Positions 41,190 to 53,627 are shown, numbered from the stretch's first letter. The stretch is DNA of 64,000 bases from Imbricaverruca yamaguchii (GCA_034440575.1 JAOTOL010001235.1:1-64000), one strand, 5' to 3'. Notes: generated from the letters alone by a model not told the origin. Numbers and translations are program-made.

Positions 41190-41415
41190 CTGACCTGGCT
41201 GGTCGGGCTGACATGGCTAACCCAGCTAACCTGGCTGGTCGGGCTGACACGGCTGACCCAGCTGACCTGGCTGGTCAGGCTGACATGGCTAACCCAGCTG
41301 ACCTGGCTGGTCAGGCTGACATGGCTGACCCAGCTGACCTGGTGGTCAGGCTGACATGGCTAACCCAGCTAACCTGGCTGGTCAGGCTGACATGGCTGAC
41401 CCAGCTGACCGGGTT
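41190..41415. repeat. 36-bp minisatellite
   Basis: About six units of CTGGCTGGTCAGGCTGACAT plus GGCTGACCCAGCTGAC. Frames on both strands are open through it. Confidence 0.88.
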
Positions 41416-41734
41416 GGCCTGGCCCGGCACTCTTACGGCGCCACCTGCCCCCCCCCCCTCTCCCCCGGATCGCGGCCGTTGCACGGCTGCGGCCGCGTCA
41501 GTAAGCGGTGTGCGGTTGTTGCAGACCACTTGCAGCGCTGTCGATGGGCGGGCAGCACGCGCCGGCGCGTGCCGTGGCCCCCGGCGGCCAGGTGCGGCGG
41601 TCGCATCGCGGCCGCAGCCACACCACAATTAAACACAATCAAACACGTCGGACACGCGCGTGCTCATCAGAGGGAAGTGCTCCATGCCGGCCTGGTGGTC
41701 AGGCGAGCGGCAGCCGGCCACAGCGACACTGACC

Positions 41735-42606
41735 ACTGACCACCGACCACCGACCATGGACCATGGACCATCGACCACCGACCACCGACCATCGCACCAC
41801 CGACCACCGACCACCGACCACCGACCACCGACCACCGACCACCGACCACCGACCACCGACCACCGACCACCGACCACCGACCACCGACCACCGACCACCG
41901 ACCACCGACCACCGACCACCGACCACCGACCACCGACCACCGACCACCGACCACCGACCACCGACCACCGACCACCGACCACCGACCACCGACCACCGAC
42001 CACCGACCACCGACCACCGACCACCGACCACCGACCACCGACCACCGACCACCGACCACCGACCACCGACCACCGACCACCGACCACTGACCACCGACCA
42101 CCGACCACCGACCACCGACCACCGACCACCGACCACCGACCACCGACCACCGACCACCGACCACCGACCACCGACCACCGACCACCGACCACCGACCACC
42201 GGCCACCGACCACCGACCACCGACCACCGACCACCGACCACCGACCACCGACCACCGACCACCGGCCACCGACCACCGACCACCGACCACCGACCACCGA
42301 CCACCGACCACCGACCACCGACCACCGACCACCGACCATCTACCACCGACCACCGACCACCGACCACGACCACCGACCACCGACCACCGACCACCGACCA
42401 CCGACACCGACCACCGACCACCGACCACCGACCACTGACCACGACCACCGACCACCGACCACCGACCACCGACCACCGACCACCGACCACCGACCACCGA
42501 CCACCGACCACCGACCACCGACCACCGACCACCGACCACCGACCACCGACCACCGACCACCGACCACCGACCACCGACCACCGACCACCGACCACCGACC
42601 ACGAAC
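41735..42606. repeat. Heptanucleotide (CCACCGA)n array
   Basis: About 120 units of the 7-mer with a few variants (GCCACCG, CTACCACC, single-base slips) run 870 bases. Seven is not a multiple of three, so every frame on both strands is open, giving PTTDHRP or WSVVGGR repeats. The minus strand is G-rich (CGGTGGT). Confidence 0.97.
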
Positions 42607-42764
42607 ACTGACTAACGACACCGATCACTGATCACCAATCACGGACAATCTACCACCGACACAGAGCCGATACCGACAATCGACCGCTGAGCACTTACCA
42701 CCGAACACCACCGACCACCGACACAATCATTGCCATATTTTCAGGTATGAAACACCTGAAACAA

Positions 42765-43430
42765 TTTATCCGATGGGCGTAAGAGTACGTTTCATGTGGG
42801 TGCCCAGTCACTGCGGTATCCCAGGAAACGAATAGGCAGATGGTTTTGCAAAAGCCTCATTATAACCACCCAACATAAGAACTACACAATATTGTTGAAG
42901 ACATTAAATCATCAATACAGCACAACATTCGACGTTTTTGGAGTCAAAGCTGGACACAAAATACAAACAAAGCACAATTGCGACTCATCAAACCTGTTGT
43001 CGAACCATGGATATTATCTTTTCAAACAAACCGAAGTGAAAAAGTTTCTATCGGGGTTACGTATATGTCGTGCATTTCACCCATTGGTATACTTGCACTA
43101 CTTCACCTCAGCCCTCATGCCAATCATGCAACACTCTTCTTACAACCACACATATTCTCCTTCATGTTCCGAAATACCATGGCCATCGAAAGACACTGAG
43201 TGTTTTTCCATACACCATACATCATTCCTAATTCTATGTCCACATTATTGGGGGACGATAATCCATTTCTCCTCAACTTACTTTTCATCTTTCTCCACAC
43301 GCAAACCTGTTTCAAGATTTATAGACTGAAATCATGCAACATGGCACTCTATTCTCTTTCCCATTAACGGCACGGAATAGCCTGATGAGGCCGAAGCGCC
43401 TATTTTAATTACACAAACAAACACAGCCGG
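42765..43430 (+). mobile_element. I/jockey-type LINE 3' end with RNase H remnant
   Basis: Near 42790 the + strand reads FMWVPSHCGIPGNE, the hallmark end of a LINE RNase H domain, then FAKASL, and a decayed C-terminal region with YHGHRKTLSVF near 43180. The 3' UTR ends CTGATGAGGCCGAAGCGCCT followed by A-rich sequence at 43382-43430. Confidence 0.75.
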
Positions 43431-43544
43431 CGAGTGCACATTGGTCAACCGCACAGGCAGTCCCCAGCTGCTTCTCAGTATATCACCGACACCACATGCA
43501 GGCTGAGATCGCGCCTTCCACACAGTACTCGGTCATTGTACTGT

Positions 43545-43895
43545 GTGACAATGATATGTGAGAAATGGATTATCGCCCCCCCCCCCCAAAAAAATGTGTG
43601 GGCAGGAAAATTGGAATTTTGCATGCTGCGTGGGAAGACACTGGTATGGAATGGTTGAATGTGTGGTGAATGACAAAAAACACTTTGTGTGTTTCGATGG
43701 CCGTGGTATGTCGAACAATGAAGGAGAATATGTGTAGCTCGGCTCTCCGGCGGCGAATCCGTTGACACATGCATTACGAGGGACCCGGCAACGGCTAGAT
43801 GGAAACAGGTGCGTGCAAACTAACCGCGTGACATGGCGGAATATACAGAGCGCAGCGCTCTGCGACTGTTCCGACCTCCTCCGGGGTTTCTGGAG
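43545..43895 (-). mobile_element. Second LINE 3' fragment, opposite orientation
   Basis: The minus strand matches the + strand element at 43110-43260: YSPS...RPSKHTKCF (around 43690-43740) and the block CGATGGCCGTGGTAT...GAAGGAGAATATGTGT are the reverse complement of 43140-43200. Two related LINE ends lie tail to tail. Confidence 0.72.
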
Positions 43896-46129
43896 GACTA
43901 GCACCAAGTACCTAATATAAATTGACTCCGATGTTTATGATTCGTCAGATATTTGACCGAATAACGCCTCAAAAAGCAGGTCACAGGCAGACATCTGAAG
44001 AGAAAAGCCAACCGGTCTGTCGTTAAGGCACACGTGCGGCGAAAATTAACACGTAAGGACAATGCGTGACGGATCAGGATTTTAATTTTGCATTATGTCT
44101 ACAGAACGAAGTAAAAAAAATGGTGCGACCTACTGGATACTGTGATCTGCACATGAGGAGCTGATGGATACCAAATAACACGGCTGCATAGCCAAAGTCG
44201 GCCCAAATAATTAAAGCAACAGCATAACCGAACAATAGAACGGGCTTTACAAAGCTACTGATATATTTTTATAGCAGCCTCATATTCATACCCAGCTTTC
44301 GAATGGTATGTGTCTCCTCTTTTGACCCATCTCAGCCCTCCCAACGAACGGTAATCGAACGCAGTATCACGCTGCGCCTACCGAAACTCACTGTAGGCTG
44401 AGCCGCCCTGCAGCAGAGTGTTGCGGTGCAGTCTAACCGGAGTTTTAGCAGCATCCTGCGTAAAATGATATTCGAACAGTTGATTTTCCTTCCCCGTGTC
44501 ATATTAGGGCATCTCTTAACGGCAGATGCCAGTCTTCCACATTCAACGGATTGTTTCTATGTAGTAGAGATTTATGGAAGTACTGCACCACTGACGCCCT
44601 CTAAAAACATTCATTTTGTTCTGCAGCAGTTCACCCTGCCAATATGCCCAGCTTGGACAAGCTGCGAGTCGGGCAGTCCCGAGCTTACTCACATGAATAC
44701 GAAGTGGTTGTTCAGGAGCGCCAAAATGTTGCCTTTTTTCAACAGATTCTTCGATCCATCAGAATGATCACAGTGTATCTACGAAGAGCATTACTCGGAT
44801 ATTCAAGATCTCGCTACCCTCTAATGTACTTCGCAAACTACACTATTAGTCCAGGCTGTACTACCCGTACCTATTGCTCGGAGTACACTAATATGCAAGG
44901 TTTTACTACCCTGAGGTTTCAGCACCGATCAATATTCGAAATGTGCCCAATTTTGTAAGCTTGTCCTAGATCATACCCACATCCATGAGGATCAATCCCT
45001 ACCCGGACGAGTTATTTTTACCAGAGATGTAGCCTTCAAACACCCCAGTCCAGTAATCACATGCTTATTTTTCCAATGTCAGGATATCATGGTACATTGC
45101 ATGTGGTTCTGTAAGCTAAGCTTGCTGTCAATGGCTAGTTCAGCGATATTTGCAGGTGATACATCAGGGGTGTCAGTTTGTGTTCGCATATATTCCAAAG
45201 TTCAAAACTTCCAACTTAGAAGTTAGCTTACAAAAATTGACAGTAATCTTCCAAAGCAGTCTGATAAGAACTAAACCTAATCTAACCTAACCTATCCTAC
45301 CATAAGCTTCCACCTTTTAGAAGTTATGCACATTGGAAGATATGAACGCTCCCCTTCAATTTGTACATGCTAAGGGGGACCACTGGTTCCCTTAACCATT
45401 TGTTTGGCTCCATCAATCATCGATCCCCCAATCAGGCTGAAGATCAACCATTGAGCCAATGGGCGTACACTAGGCACAAATGGTTTTCATGCCAACTTTT
45501 GCCATCAAGAATGTCATTACCCACCCCCCACCCCCACCCACCCACGAACTTCATAAAGCGACACTCTTGCGGTACACTAATATCATTAGCTGGGGAATGC
45601 ACCCCCTTCATTTTCAAACACACATAAATTAAGATAATTTCTACCAGAAGAAACCACAATGTGGCATCTGGGAAAGTTAGGCAGGAGCGAATCTAAGAAT
45701 TGTCATTGTGGGGGACATGTTCTCGGAAGAGCGCTTTCTTTGGAAAAATTCGCTGAGCGAGTGATGACCCTCTGAGAGGGTTGCCTTCGACTGACAAAAA
45801 TATCGTCCAATACGGAGGTGTGCAATTGAGACTTCCCGTAACGGTGCCTTTCCCAGTCGGAATGGCTCCACTTTTCCATGGGAGAGGATTGGGCACATGC
45901 CACCAGTGCCTCCCATGCATCTCTCCCTGGAAGAAATAGGTCTACTGCAACCGTTGGTGTGATCTTGGATGTTTTAAACTTGATTGAGCATTATCAGAAT
46001 AATATTTGAGTTTGGTTTACTACGGCGAAATTTCGCCCCTCTTACCGTCCGTAGATAACAGATCGACACAAACTAATCGTTAGAATATCTAAGGACCGGC
46101 GCGTGCTTGTAGTCTGGCAATAGTCCCAA
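43896..46129. other. No gene recognised
   Basis: About 2.2 kb of unique sequence. Frames at 44426-44767, 44644-44958 and three overlapping minus frames at 45677-45920 lack motifs. A CCTAACCTA run is at about 45279-45290. Confidence 0.5.
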
Positions 46130-47304
46130 TAGTTCGTTTTGTTATTTTATCCATGATGCTCTTAAGATCAGAAGAGCTAAAGCACAAATACTAGCTTTGC
46201 TCTCCATGAGCTTATCGGTCTCTGTGGATACTCCACTCAACTCTTCGAAGATTATGCTATTATGAATTGTGACAATTATGCTCCTCACATCCAGAAGCCG
46301 AACGTGTAAGTCCAGAAAGGACCCGGCTATTTCCCTGCTACGGCTGCAGATCTTGTGAGAGATGATGGCACTCGTCGAATTAGATACATTGGTTGACTAA
46401 GAAGACGGACGCAAGGAACAGAGTTCGAGATGTCCGATAATTCATGGCGAACCTGGAAAATAGAGTGAGCGAAATACAGGAAGCTTCCAATTCCTCGGAT
46501 GAGTTGGAACCCCATCCTCTTCAATTCCCACGCCATGGCACTGCGTCCAATTTCCCAGCAGAATGGCTCGTTATTGGATTTCCTTCAGCTGACGGTGTCT
46601 GAGGTGTGACGAATGGAGCGCCGCAGACCCGAGATGGCGCAGCGGGTCAGTTAGTTATTTGGACTTCAGGATGCTTCGACCAGTTTTGATAATCTGTACC
46701 CATAACTTCCATTATAGTGTTTCACTGCTGATAACATTACCTAGTTTGAAATACAATCGCCGACATATAACAACGAAGCAGGCTTCCAGAATACGGAAGT
46801 TTGAGTTGTTCCCCGGAAAATCTTCAAATGTCAGACAGCTCAAGTTCCTTCGCAAAACAATCTGCGGTGACGTGTAAGGTGTTTGTACGTGAGTAGCAGG
46901 TGGTGCACTGTCAGGACTTCCCAACAGCGGGGACACTGGCTTATCCTCTCCACAGAGGAGGTAGTGATGGGTAGCGCAGGTGTGGCCAACGCGTAACCTG
47001 CACAGAGCAACCTCCTCTGGTTTGGACCTACGCCGGTATGACGCCCAATGTTCCAAGTGTGGCTTGATTGTGTGGAGCGTATTGCTAGCTTCTCTCTCCC
47101 ATGCCATTTGCCAGTTGCCAAACAAGAAACTTCAGATCCTGGAGAAGTGATCCCTGTTAGGAAGTGGGCAAATGCGTAGACATGGGTTGCGTGCTGCTCA
47201 CCGAGCCACAGAGTGCGCAGGCTCGTTGCTGGACACCCGATGTGGCTAGGAACCCAACACAAGCCGACAGTTTTTCTGTCTCGTTCTAATGTAATAAGAC
47301 GCAT
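46130..47304 (-). mobile_element. LINE 3' end with RNase H and zinc-finger-like C-terminus
   Basis: On the minus strand VGLCWVPSHIGCP (RNase H end, about 47270-47235) is followed by ATHVYAFAHFLTG, then RRLLCAGYALATPALPITT and CPRCWEVLTVHHLL, the typical C-terminal RLRxGHT...CxxC...H pattern of I/R1/jockey LINEs. One frame shift separates two overlapping reads (46840-47304 and 46712-47125). Sequence down to 46130 is its decayed end and 3' UTR. MITE copy 2 begins 8 bases away. Confidence 0.8.
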
Positions 47305-47311
47305 GGGGATG

Positions 47312-48148
47312 TTAACCCGCGCTGTCCGAGGGGGTCGTTAACGACCCCCCATAAGGTTTTCGGCGGATAGTGAAAGAACAGCGCACGGCAGCGCTCAGAA
47401 ATTTTTCGTACCTTTTTCCACATCAACTTAGCATGTTGTGTCAAAATGAAGTCCGGTCATCTAGGGTCAATGAGTTAGTTAAGGTCAAGTGAGGTCACCT
47501 CCAAAAAAGTTCAACCGGTCGTCACGCTTTAACGGTTAAAGATATTTTAATGCAACTTTCAGCGTTTCCTTATCTTTATGGATGCAACGAAACGTACGAG
47601 TGGAATGTTCCATTTTTTTCGTTTTTGATTACTTATTAATTTTGTATATTTGCCTATTAGAGTTCAAACTGAAAGTTCTGGTTGAAATACACATTTTTAT
47701 CGGTGCAAGTTGACTTCGAACAAAGTTTTTTTTTCGGTCGGCTCTACCTATTAGGAAAGGAAAATTAAAGAAAACTTGAAAACTCAAAATTTTGAAATTT
47801 AAAAACAAAAACAAAAACTTATTTTTGGGTGGCCAAAAAATGTGTGACCCTGGTCGATTTTGCTTTCCTTTTTTGAATCCCAATAATTTTGGCATTTTAA
47901 ACCTCCCCAAAATGAACCCCACAGAGCCACAAACGTAATGTAGGTTGTAAGACTCTAGGGCTCCTGGTGACGTCACTTTTTTTTTGGGGGGGGGACATTC
48001 TGGGGACTGGTGTCTGGCTCTACTCGTCGAGCGCTTTCCGATCGACACCTATCTCGTTTTCGTGCGACACTTAGCTTGGATATTAGATGGGGTCTCTCTA
48101 CCCCCCGCGAGTCGTGGTGTGAGGATCTGACAGGAGAGACGGGGTTAA
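47312..48148 (+). mobile_element. TTAA-bounded MITE (piggyBac-like), copy 2
   Basis: It begins TTAACCCGCGCTGTCCGAGG and ends GGATCTGACAGGAGAGACGG then GGTTAA. It is homologous end to end with copies 1 and 3, and CpGs are kept. A T8G9 run at about 47978-47994 replaces TTTTGGGGAAG of copy 3. It has no coding frame of its own; the minus frame at 47629-48048 is chance. Confidence 0.85.
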
Positions 48149-48992
48149 GTGGAAAATAGATCAAATTCGGTCAGAGTAAAAAAGCTGCTAAGAATATCAG
48201 ATAAGATCGCACATTGGGTGTCCTATGTTGTCATTATGAATCAAAAATCATTATGAATGGGCTGGGGAAGTACAGCACCAGGGCCGGTGAGGTACAGCAG
48301 CAGCAGGGCTGGTGAGGCACAGCACTAGGCCCGGTAAGGTGCAGCCACCCAGTATCTGGACGATAGCATTTCCGGTCCGTCTGGGAGCGTGGCAGTGGGC
48401 GCCGACTCTGGCCGTTATCGCAGTGCCGCTGGGAACATCGGCGTGTTTCGGCACAGCACAAGGCGGCCCTGAGTCGCTATCGAGCCTGTGTTGACACACG
48501 TCGTGTGCCGAGAGCCAGTCAACAGGCAGCCACGTCAGGCGGAGGCGCGAGCGGCGGGGAGGGGGAGGGGGTCCATCACTTCTGGCGGGGTCTGCCGGGC
48601 GTAAGGCCAAGACGGTCGAGCTGCTGTACATTAGCCGTGAATGTGCATAAAGTGTGTCGTGAGCCAAGCAATAAACAAACAAACAAAACAGAGCTGCTGT
48701 ACATGGGTGGCCATACATGAGCGCACTTGTTATTGCAAATCGCATAATTACCATATGGATGATCTTATCTATCATTGGCGTGTTGCAATTTGAGGAAAAT
48801 TGGAACAGTGAAGTAAATTGCGACTTAATTTCTGGTTAAACTATGCCATTTGTGAAATGTCTAGCGCCGCTATATAGCTTGCAATACTAAATGATTCGTC
48901 TATGTTCGACCTAACTCCCCTGTTCTGGTATTCAGGAGCGTAACAGTACAACAGCTGAATCGAACTTGCTTCCCTACCAAAATGAGCTGACG

Positions 48993-48993
<1 letters not shown>
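48149..48993. other. Spacer with short repeat and SINE family B tail
   Basis: At 48258-48350 a unit GGTGAGGTACAGCA recurs about four times at about 26 bases. At 48627-48690 a family B SINE 3' end (ACATTAGCCGTGAATGTGCA) has a (CAAA)n tail. Confidence 0.65.

Positions 48994-49065
<72 letters not shown>
48994..49065. repeat. (AT)n microsatellite
   Basis: About 36 dinucleotides with one TT phase break near 49034. Confidence 0.95.
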
Positions 49066-49068
<3 letters not shown>

Positions 49069-49308
49069 CAGAATTCTTGTAAGCATTGCTCAATCATCAG
49101 CAATATGGGTGTGGTGTGACCTTCATCGACCTGCATTTATATTTAAACATGCATACCTCTTTAGATGTCTGGTATGACATTTGGTGGCTACGGTTGTCGG
49201 ATTCAAGTGTTCAAAACTGAGCACAACGCTTGCGTACTAATTGCGATTTCCTATCGGAATCATCCTTCATTTTAAACCTTAATAACTAACTATGCATTCT
49301 TGAAATGT

Positions 49309-49395
49309 TGGCATGAAATGTTGGGCATGAAATGTTGGCATGAAATGTTGGGCATGAAATGTTGGCATGAAATGTTGGTAGAACATGTTGGCAAC
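49309..49395. repeat. 27-bp tandem repeat
   Basis: GGCATGAAATGTTGG and GGGCATGAAATGTT alternate for about three units. Confidence 0.85.
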
Positions 49396-49909
49396 TTGTT
49401 CGCAAGATTCACTGGAGCAGTTGAGTGCCGTGCTCCCGGTGCGCGCCAGAGCCAGCAGCAGTACGCGCGGTAAACTGACAGCTCACATTATGACCGTGCC
49501 TCACCCGCTGATGCTCCTCGAGCCCCCGTCCCTGTGCAACCAAATATTGACGTAATGGATCGTGTGCACGACAAGAGCCAGGGGTGCGTGCACCATTTGC
49601 GCATCTGTCAATTACGACTCTGGTCATCCTCATGACAAGTTAATGTACCACACCATGCATAGCCATAATTAGAGCCGCGCTCCGTTCAGTGCAGGCAATT
49701 TTCGGGAACTTGTGTGCCGCCTCATAATGAGACGATAAAGCATAGCGCGCTTCTGTTTTTGAGCGTGCGATGCCATATTAAGTGGCGTTTGGCAGTTAGT
49801 GGGGATATTTTTGGCTGGGTTGTTACCAGACATGAAAACTCGCTGAGTCCAGTTGCGGAGACGGGCGTTGTGATTGTCGGCTTCCTGGAAATGTCCTTCC
49901 TGGGATACT

Positions 49910-50220
49910 CAGTGGATACTGCAGGGAACGCAACGGATACTGTGGGGAACACAATGGGTACAGTAGGGAAAGCAGTGCCCATCACAAGGAGCAGAACGGA
50001 TACTGTAGAGAACACAGCGGATACTGTAGGGAAAGCAGCGACCATCACAAGGAACAGAACGGATACTATGGAGAACACAATGGATACTGTAGGGAAAGCA
50101 GCGACCATCACAAGGAACAGAACGGATACTATGGAGAACACAGTGGATACTGTAGGGAAAGCAGCGGCCATCACAAGGAACAGAACGGATACTGTAGAGA
50201 ACACAATGGGCATCAAACGG
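49910..50220. repeat. 63-bp minisatellite with 21-residue open frame
   Basis: About five units containing GGATACTGTAGGGAAAGCAG and CATCACAAGGAACAGAACGG. The frame 49714-50229 carries DTVGKAATITRNRTDTMENT repeats, but the opposite strand is open as well, so a protein is doubtful. Confidence 0.85.
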
Positions 50221-50308
50221 ACAGCTTAAGAAACTAGGATATTTTGAGTGCCTACCTTTTTGTGCCATATGCTCATATACTCGCCAAAATGTGCCATATA
50301 CTCATGGT

Positions 50309-50517
50309 GTTATGCACAAGTGGCATAGTGAGAAAAAATATGTCTTCGAAAACAAATCAATCACCATCGTTTCGACCACAGGCCTTCTACAGGGTAACAT
50401 AATACCACCCTGAAGAGGTATTGTGACACACTGAAGAATACCTGTGGCCAAAACGTTGGTGATTGATTTGTTTCCGAAAAAAATAGTTTTTTTCTCACTG
50501 TGCTACTTGTGCATAAC
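50309..50517. mobile_element. Fold-back MITE with long terminal inverted repeats
   Basis: GTTATGCACAAGTGGCATAG at the left and its near-complement ending at 50517 begin arms of about 85 bases (including AAACAAATCAATCACC and the CGTTTCGACCACAGG / CCTGTGGCCAAAACG pair) around a central loop of some 40 bases. The whole could fold into one hairpin. No coding capacity. Confidence 0.85.
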
Positions 50518-51186
50518 TTGTCCCACTATAACTCATGGCATTGCACCGGCATAAACGATCCCACTATTGCTGTTCTCGAAATGTGTGGACAGCATGTCGT
50601 CCCGTCTCGCCGCTGCGCCGGTGCTTCAACGTCACCTCCGTCTTACCGAACACGTGGCCCGACAAAAAGTCGACGGCATGGCTATTTATCAAATGCACGA
50701 GGCCAAAAAGTGGTCAACACGTCAACGCGTCGCACGGAACAATCATGTCTGACAATGTGCTGACAGCTGAACGGGAGTGAAGGATTGAATGGTACAATTT
50801 CTGCTGTGCAATTGAAGCCGTGTTCAGTTGGCTGCAGTCACACAAACAGCTTCGATGCGTCAACCGCTGTCCGGCAGGACTTCGTCGCCGACACCGGCGT
50901 CGGCGCCGGCGGGGGGTGGTGGTCGGGGGAGCCGTGGCCAGCGCCGTCGCCGCCGACGCGAATGCGCCGACGCCGACGGCCGCCGTGGCGAATCGCGCTC
51001 AAAGCGGCGTCGATGTCGACACAGCTGCGCCATTGTGCACGGGCACAAAAGCGGCGCGGACCGGCGTAGTCCGGGCCGGCGTTGCGGCGTCACCAATGAG
51101 CGTCTAATGAAGCCGCGCCAATGCGATTCCACGGACGGTCTGGCGGTGGTGAGGAGGCTGAACGGCTCTCACCTCAGCACGTCGCC
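50518..51186. other. No gene recognised
   Basis: CpG-rich, with a GC-rich patch CGCCGGCGGGGGGTGGTGGT at 50907 on. The frame 50567-50752 looks protein-like in composition but has no motif. Confidence 0.45.
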
Positions 51187-53438
51187 ACGTGGTCTATTAC
51201 TGTCGTGCCGACACCTTCCCGTGTGGTCTGTCACTGTCGTACCAACACCTCCCTGTGTGGCCTGTCACTGTCGTACCAACACCTCCCCGTGTGGTCTGTC
51301 ACTGTCGTACCAACACCTCCCTGTGTGGCCTGTCACTGTCGTGCCAACACCTCCCCGTGTGGTCTGTCACTGTCGTACCAGCACCTTCCCGTGTGGTCTG
51401 TCACTGTCGTGCCAACACCTCCCCGTGTGGCCTGTCACTGTCGTGCCAACACCTCCCCGTGTGGTCTGTCACTGTCGTGCCAACACCTCCCCATGTTGTC
51501 TGTCACTGTCGCACCAACACCTCCCCGTGTTGTCTGTCACTGTCGCACCAACACCTCCCTGTGTGGCCTGTCACTGTCGCACCAACACCTCCCTGTGTGG
51601 TCTGTCACTGTCGTACCAACACCTCCCTGTGTGGCCTGTCACTGTCGTGCCAACACCTCCCCGTGTGGTCTGTCACTGTCGCACCAACACCTCCCCGTGT
51701 GGCCTGTCACTGTCGTGCCAACACCTCCCCATGTTGTCTGTCACTGTCGCACCAACACCTCCCCGTGTTGTCTGTCACTGTCGCACCAACACCTCCCTGT
51801 GTGGCCTGTCACTGTCGTACCAACACCTCCCTGTGTGGCCTGTCACTGTCGTACCAACACCTCCCTGTGTGGCCTGTCACTGTCGTGCCAACACCTCCCT
51901 GTGTGGTCTGTCACTGTCGCACCAACACCTCCCTGTGTGGTCTGTCACTGTCGTGCCAACACCTCCTTCCCGTGTGGTCTGTCACTGTCGTGCCAACACC
52001 TTCCCGTGTGGTCTGTACTGTCGTGCCAACACTTTCCCGTGTGGCCTGTCACTGTCGCACCAACACCTCCCCGTGTGGTCTGTCACTGTCGCACCAACAC
52101 CTCCCCATGTTGTCTGTCACTGCCGCACCAACACCTCCCCGTGTTGTCTGTCACTGTCGCACCAACACCTCCCTGTGTGGCCTGTCACTGTCGTACCAAC
52201 ACCTCCCTGTGTGGCCTGTCACTGTCGCACCAACACCTCCCTGTGTGGTCTGTCACTGTCGTGCCAACACCTCCCTGTGTGGTCTGTCACTGTCGTACCA
52301 ACACCTTCCCGTGTGGTCTGTCACTGTCGTGCCAACACCTCCCTGTGTGGCCTGTCACTGTCGCACCAACACCTCCCCGTGTGGTCTGTCACTGTCGTGC
52401 CAACACCTTCCCGTGTGGTCTGTCACTGTCGTGCCAACACCTTCCCGTGTGGTCTGTCACTGTCGTGCCAACACCTTCCCGTGTGGCCTGTCACTGTCGT
52501 GCCAACACCTCCCTGTGTGGCCTGTCACTGTCGTACCAACACCTCCCCGTGTGGTCTGTCACTGTCGTACCAACACCTCCCCGTGTGGCCTGTCACTGTC
52601 GTACCAACACCTCCCCGTGTGGTCTGTCACTGTCGTACCAACACCTTCCCGTGTGGTCTGTCACTGTCGTGCCAACACCTTCCCGTGTGGTCTGTCACGT
52701 CGTGCCAACACCTCCCGTGTGGTCTGTCACTATCGTACCAACACCTCCCTGTGTGGCCTGTCACTGTCGTACCAACACCTCCCGTGTGGTCTGTCACTGT
52801 CGTACCAACACCTTCCTGTGTGGCCTGTCACTGTCGTACCAACACCTCCCGTGTGGTCTGTCACTGTCGTACCAGCACCTTCCCGTGTGGTCTGTCACTG
52901 TCGTGCCAACACCTTCCCGTGTGGTCTGTCACTGTCGTGCCAACACCTTCCCGTGTGGCCTGTCACTGTCGCACCAACACCTCCCCGTGTGGTCTGTCAC
53001 TGTCGTACCAACACCTCCCTGTGTGGCCTGTCACTGTCGTGCCAACACCTCCCCGTGTGGTCTGTCACTGTCGTACCAACACCTTCCCGTGTGGTCTGTC
53101 ACTGTCGTGCCAACACCTCCCCGTGTGGCCTGTCACTGTCGTACCAGCACCTTCCCGTGTGGCCTGTCACTGTCGTACCAACACCTCCCCGTGTGGTCTG
53201 TCACTGTCGCACCAACACCTCCCTGTGTGGCCTGTCACTGTCGTACCAGCACCTTCCCGTGTGGTCTGTCACTGTCGTGCCAACATCTCCCCGTGTGGTC
53301 TGTCACTGTCGCACCAACACCTCCCGGTGTGGCCTGTCACTGTCGTGCCAACACCTCCCGTGTGGTCTGTCACTGTCGTACCAACACCTCCCCGTGTGGT
53401 CTGTCACTGTCGTACCAACACCTCCCCGTGTGCGCAGG
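51187..53438. repeat. 34-bp minisatellite, about 66 units
   Basis: Unit ACCTCCCCGTGTGGTCTGTC plus ACTGTCGTACCAAC. A/G, C/T and GGTC/GGCC variants alternate in patterned blocks. Since 34 mod 3 is 1 and no unit holds a stop, all three + frames are open for 790-920 codons. It ends CCCGTGTGCGCAG followed by a short open frame, an acceptor-like arrangement. Confidence 0.97.
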
Positions 53439-53627
53439 ATTGTGGAGGAGGAGAAAAATGTTGGAGGATCTCGTCCACGACTTCATGCGTTAAAATGTGT
53501 CATTATTTCACGGCTTCAATTGGTAATTGAGAGGACGGAACCTTTCCGAGTGCATAAAAAGCTCTGCATATGCGGTGCGTTGTTCCAGCAAAGCAAACAT
53601 GAAGTAGATCATGAGGACATCTCAACC

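Noticed and set aside
41629..42631. Long ORFs on both strands (PTTDHRP and WSVVGGR repeats)
   Set aside because: Every frame of the heptamer array is open; this is a sequence effect, not evidence of protein.
19107..45290. CCTAA runs as interstitial telomere repeats
   Set aside because: Only two or three units each, scattered at several places; too short to claim telomeric origin.
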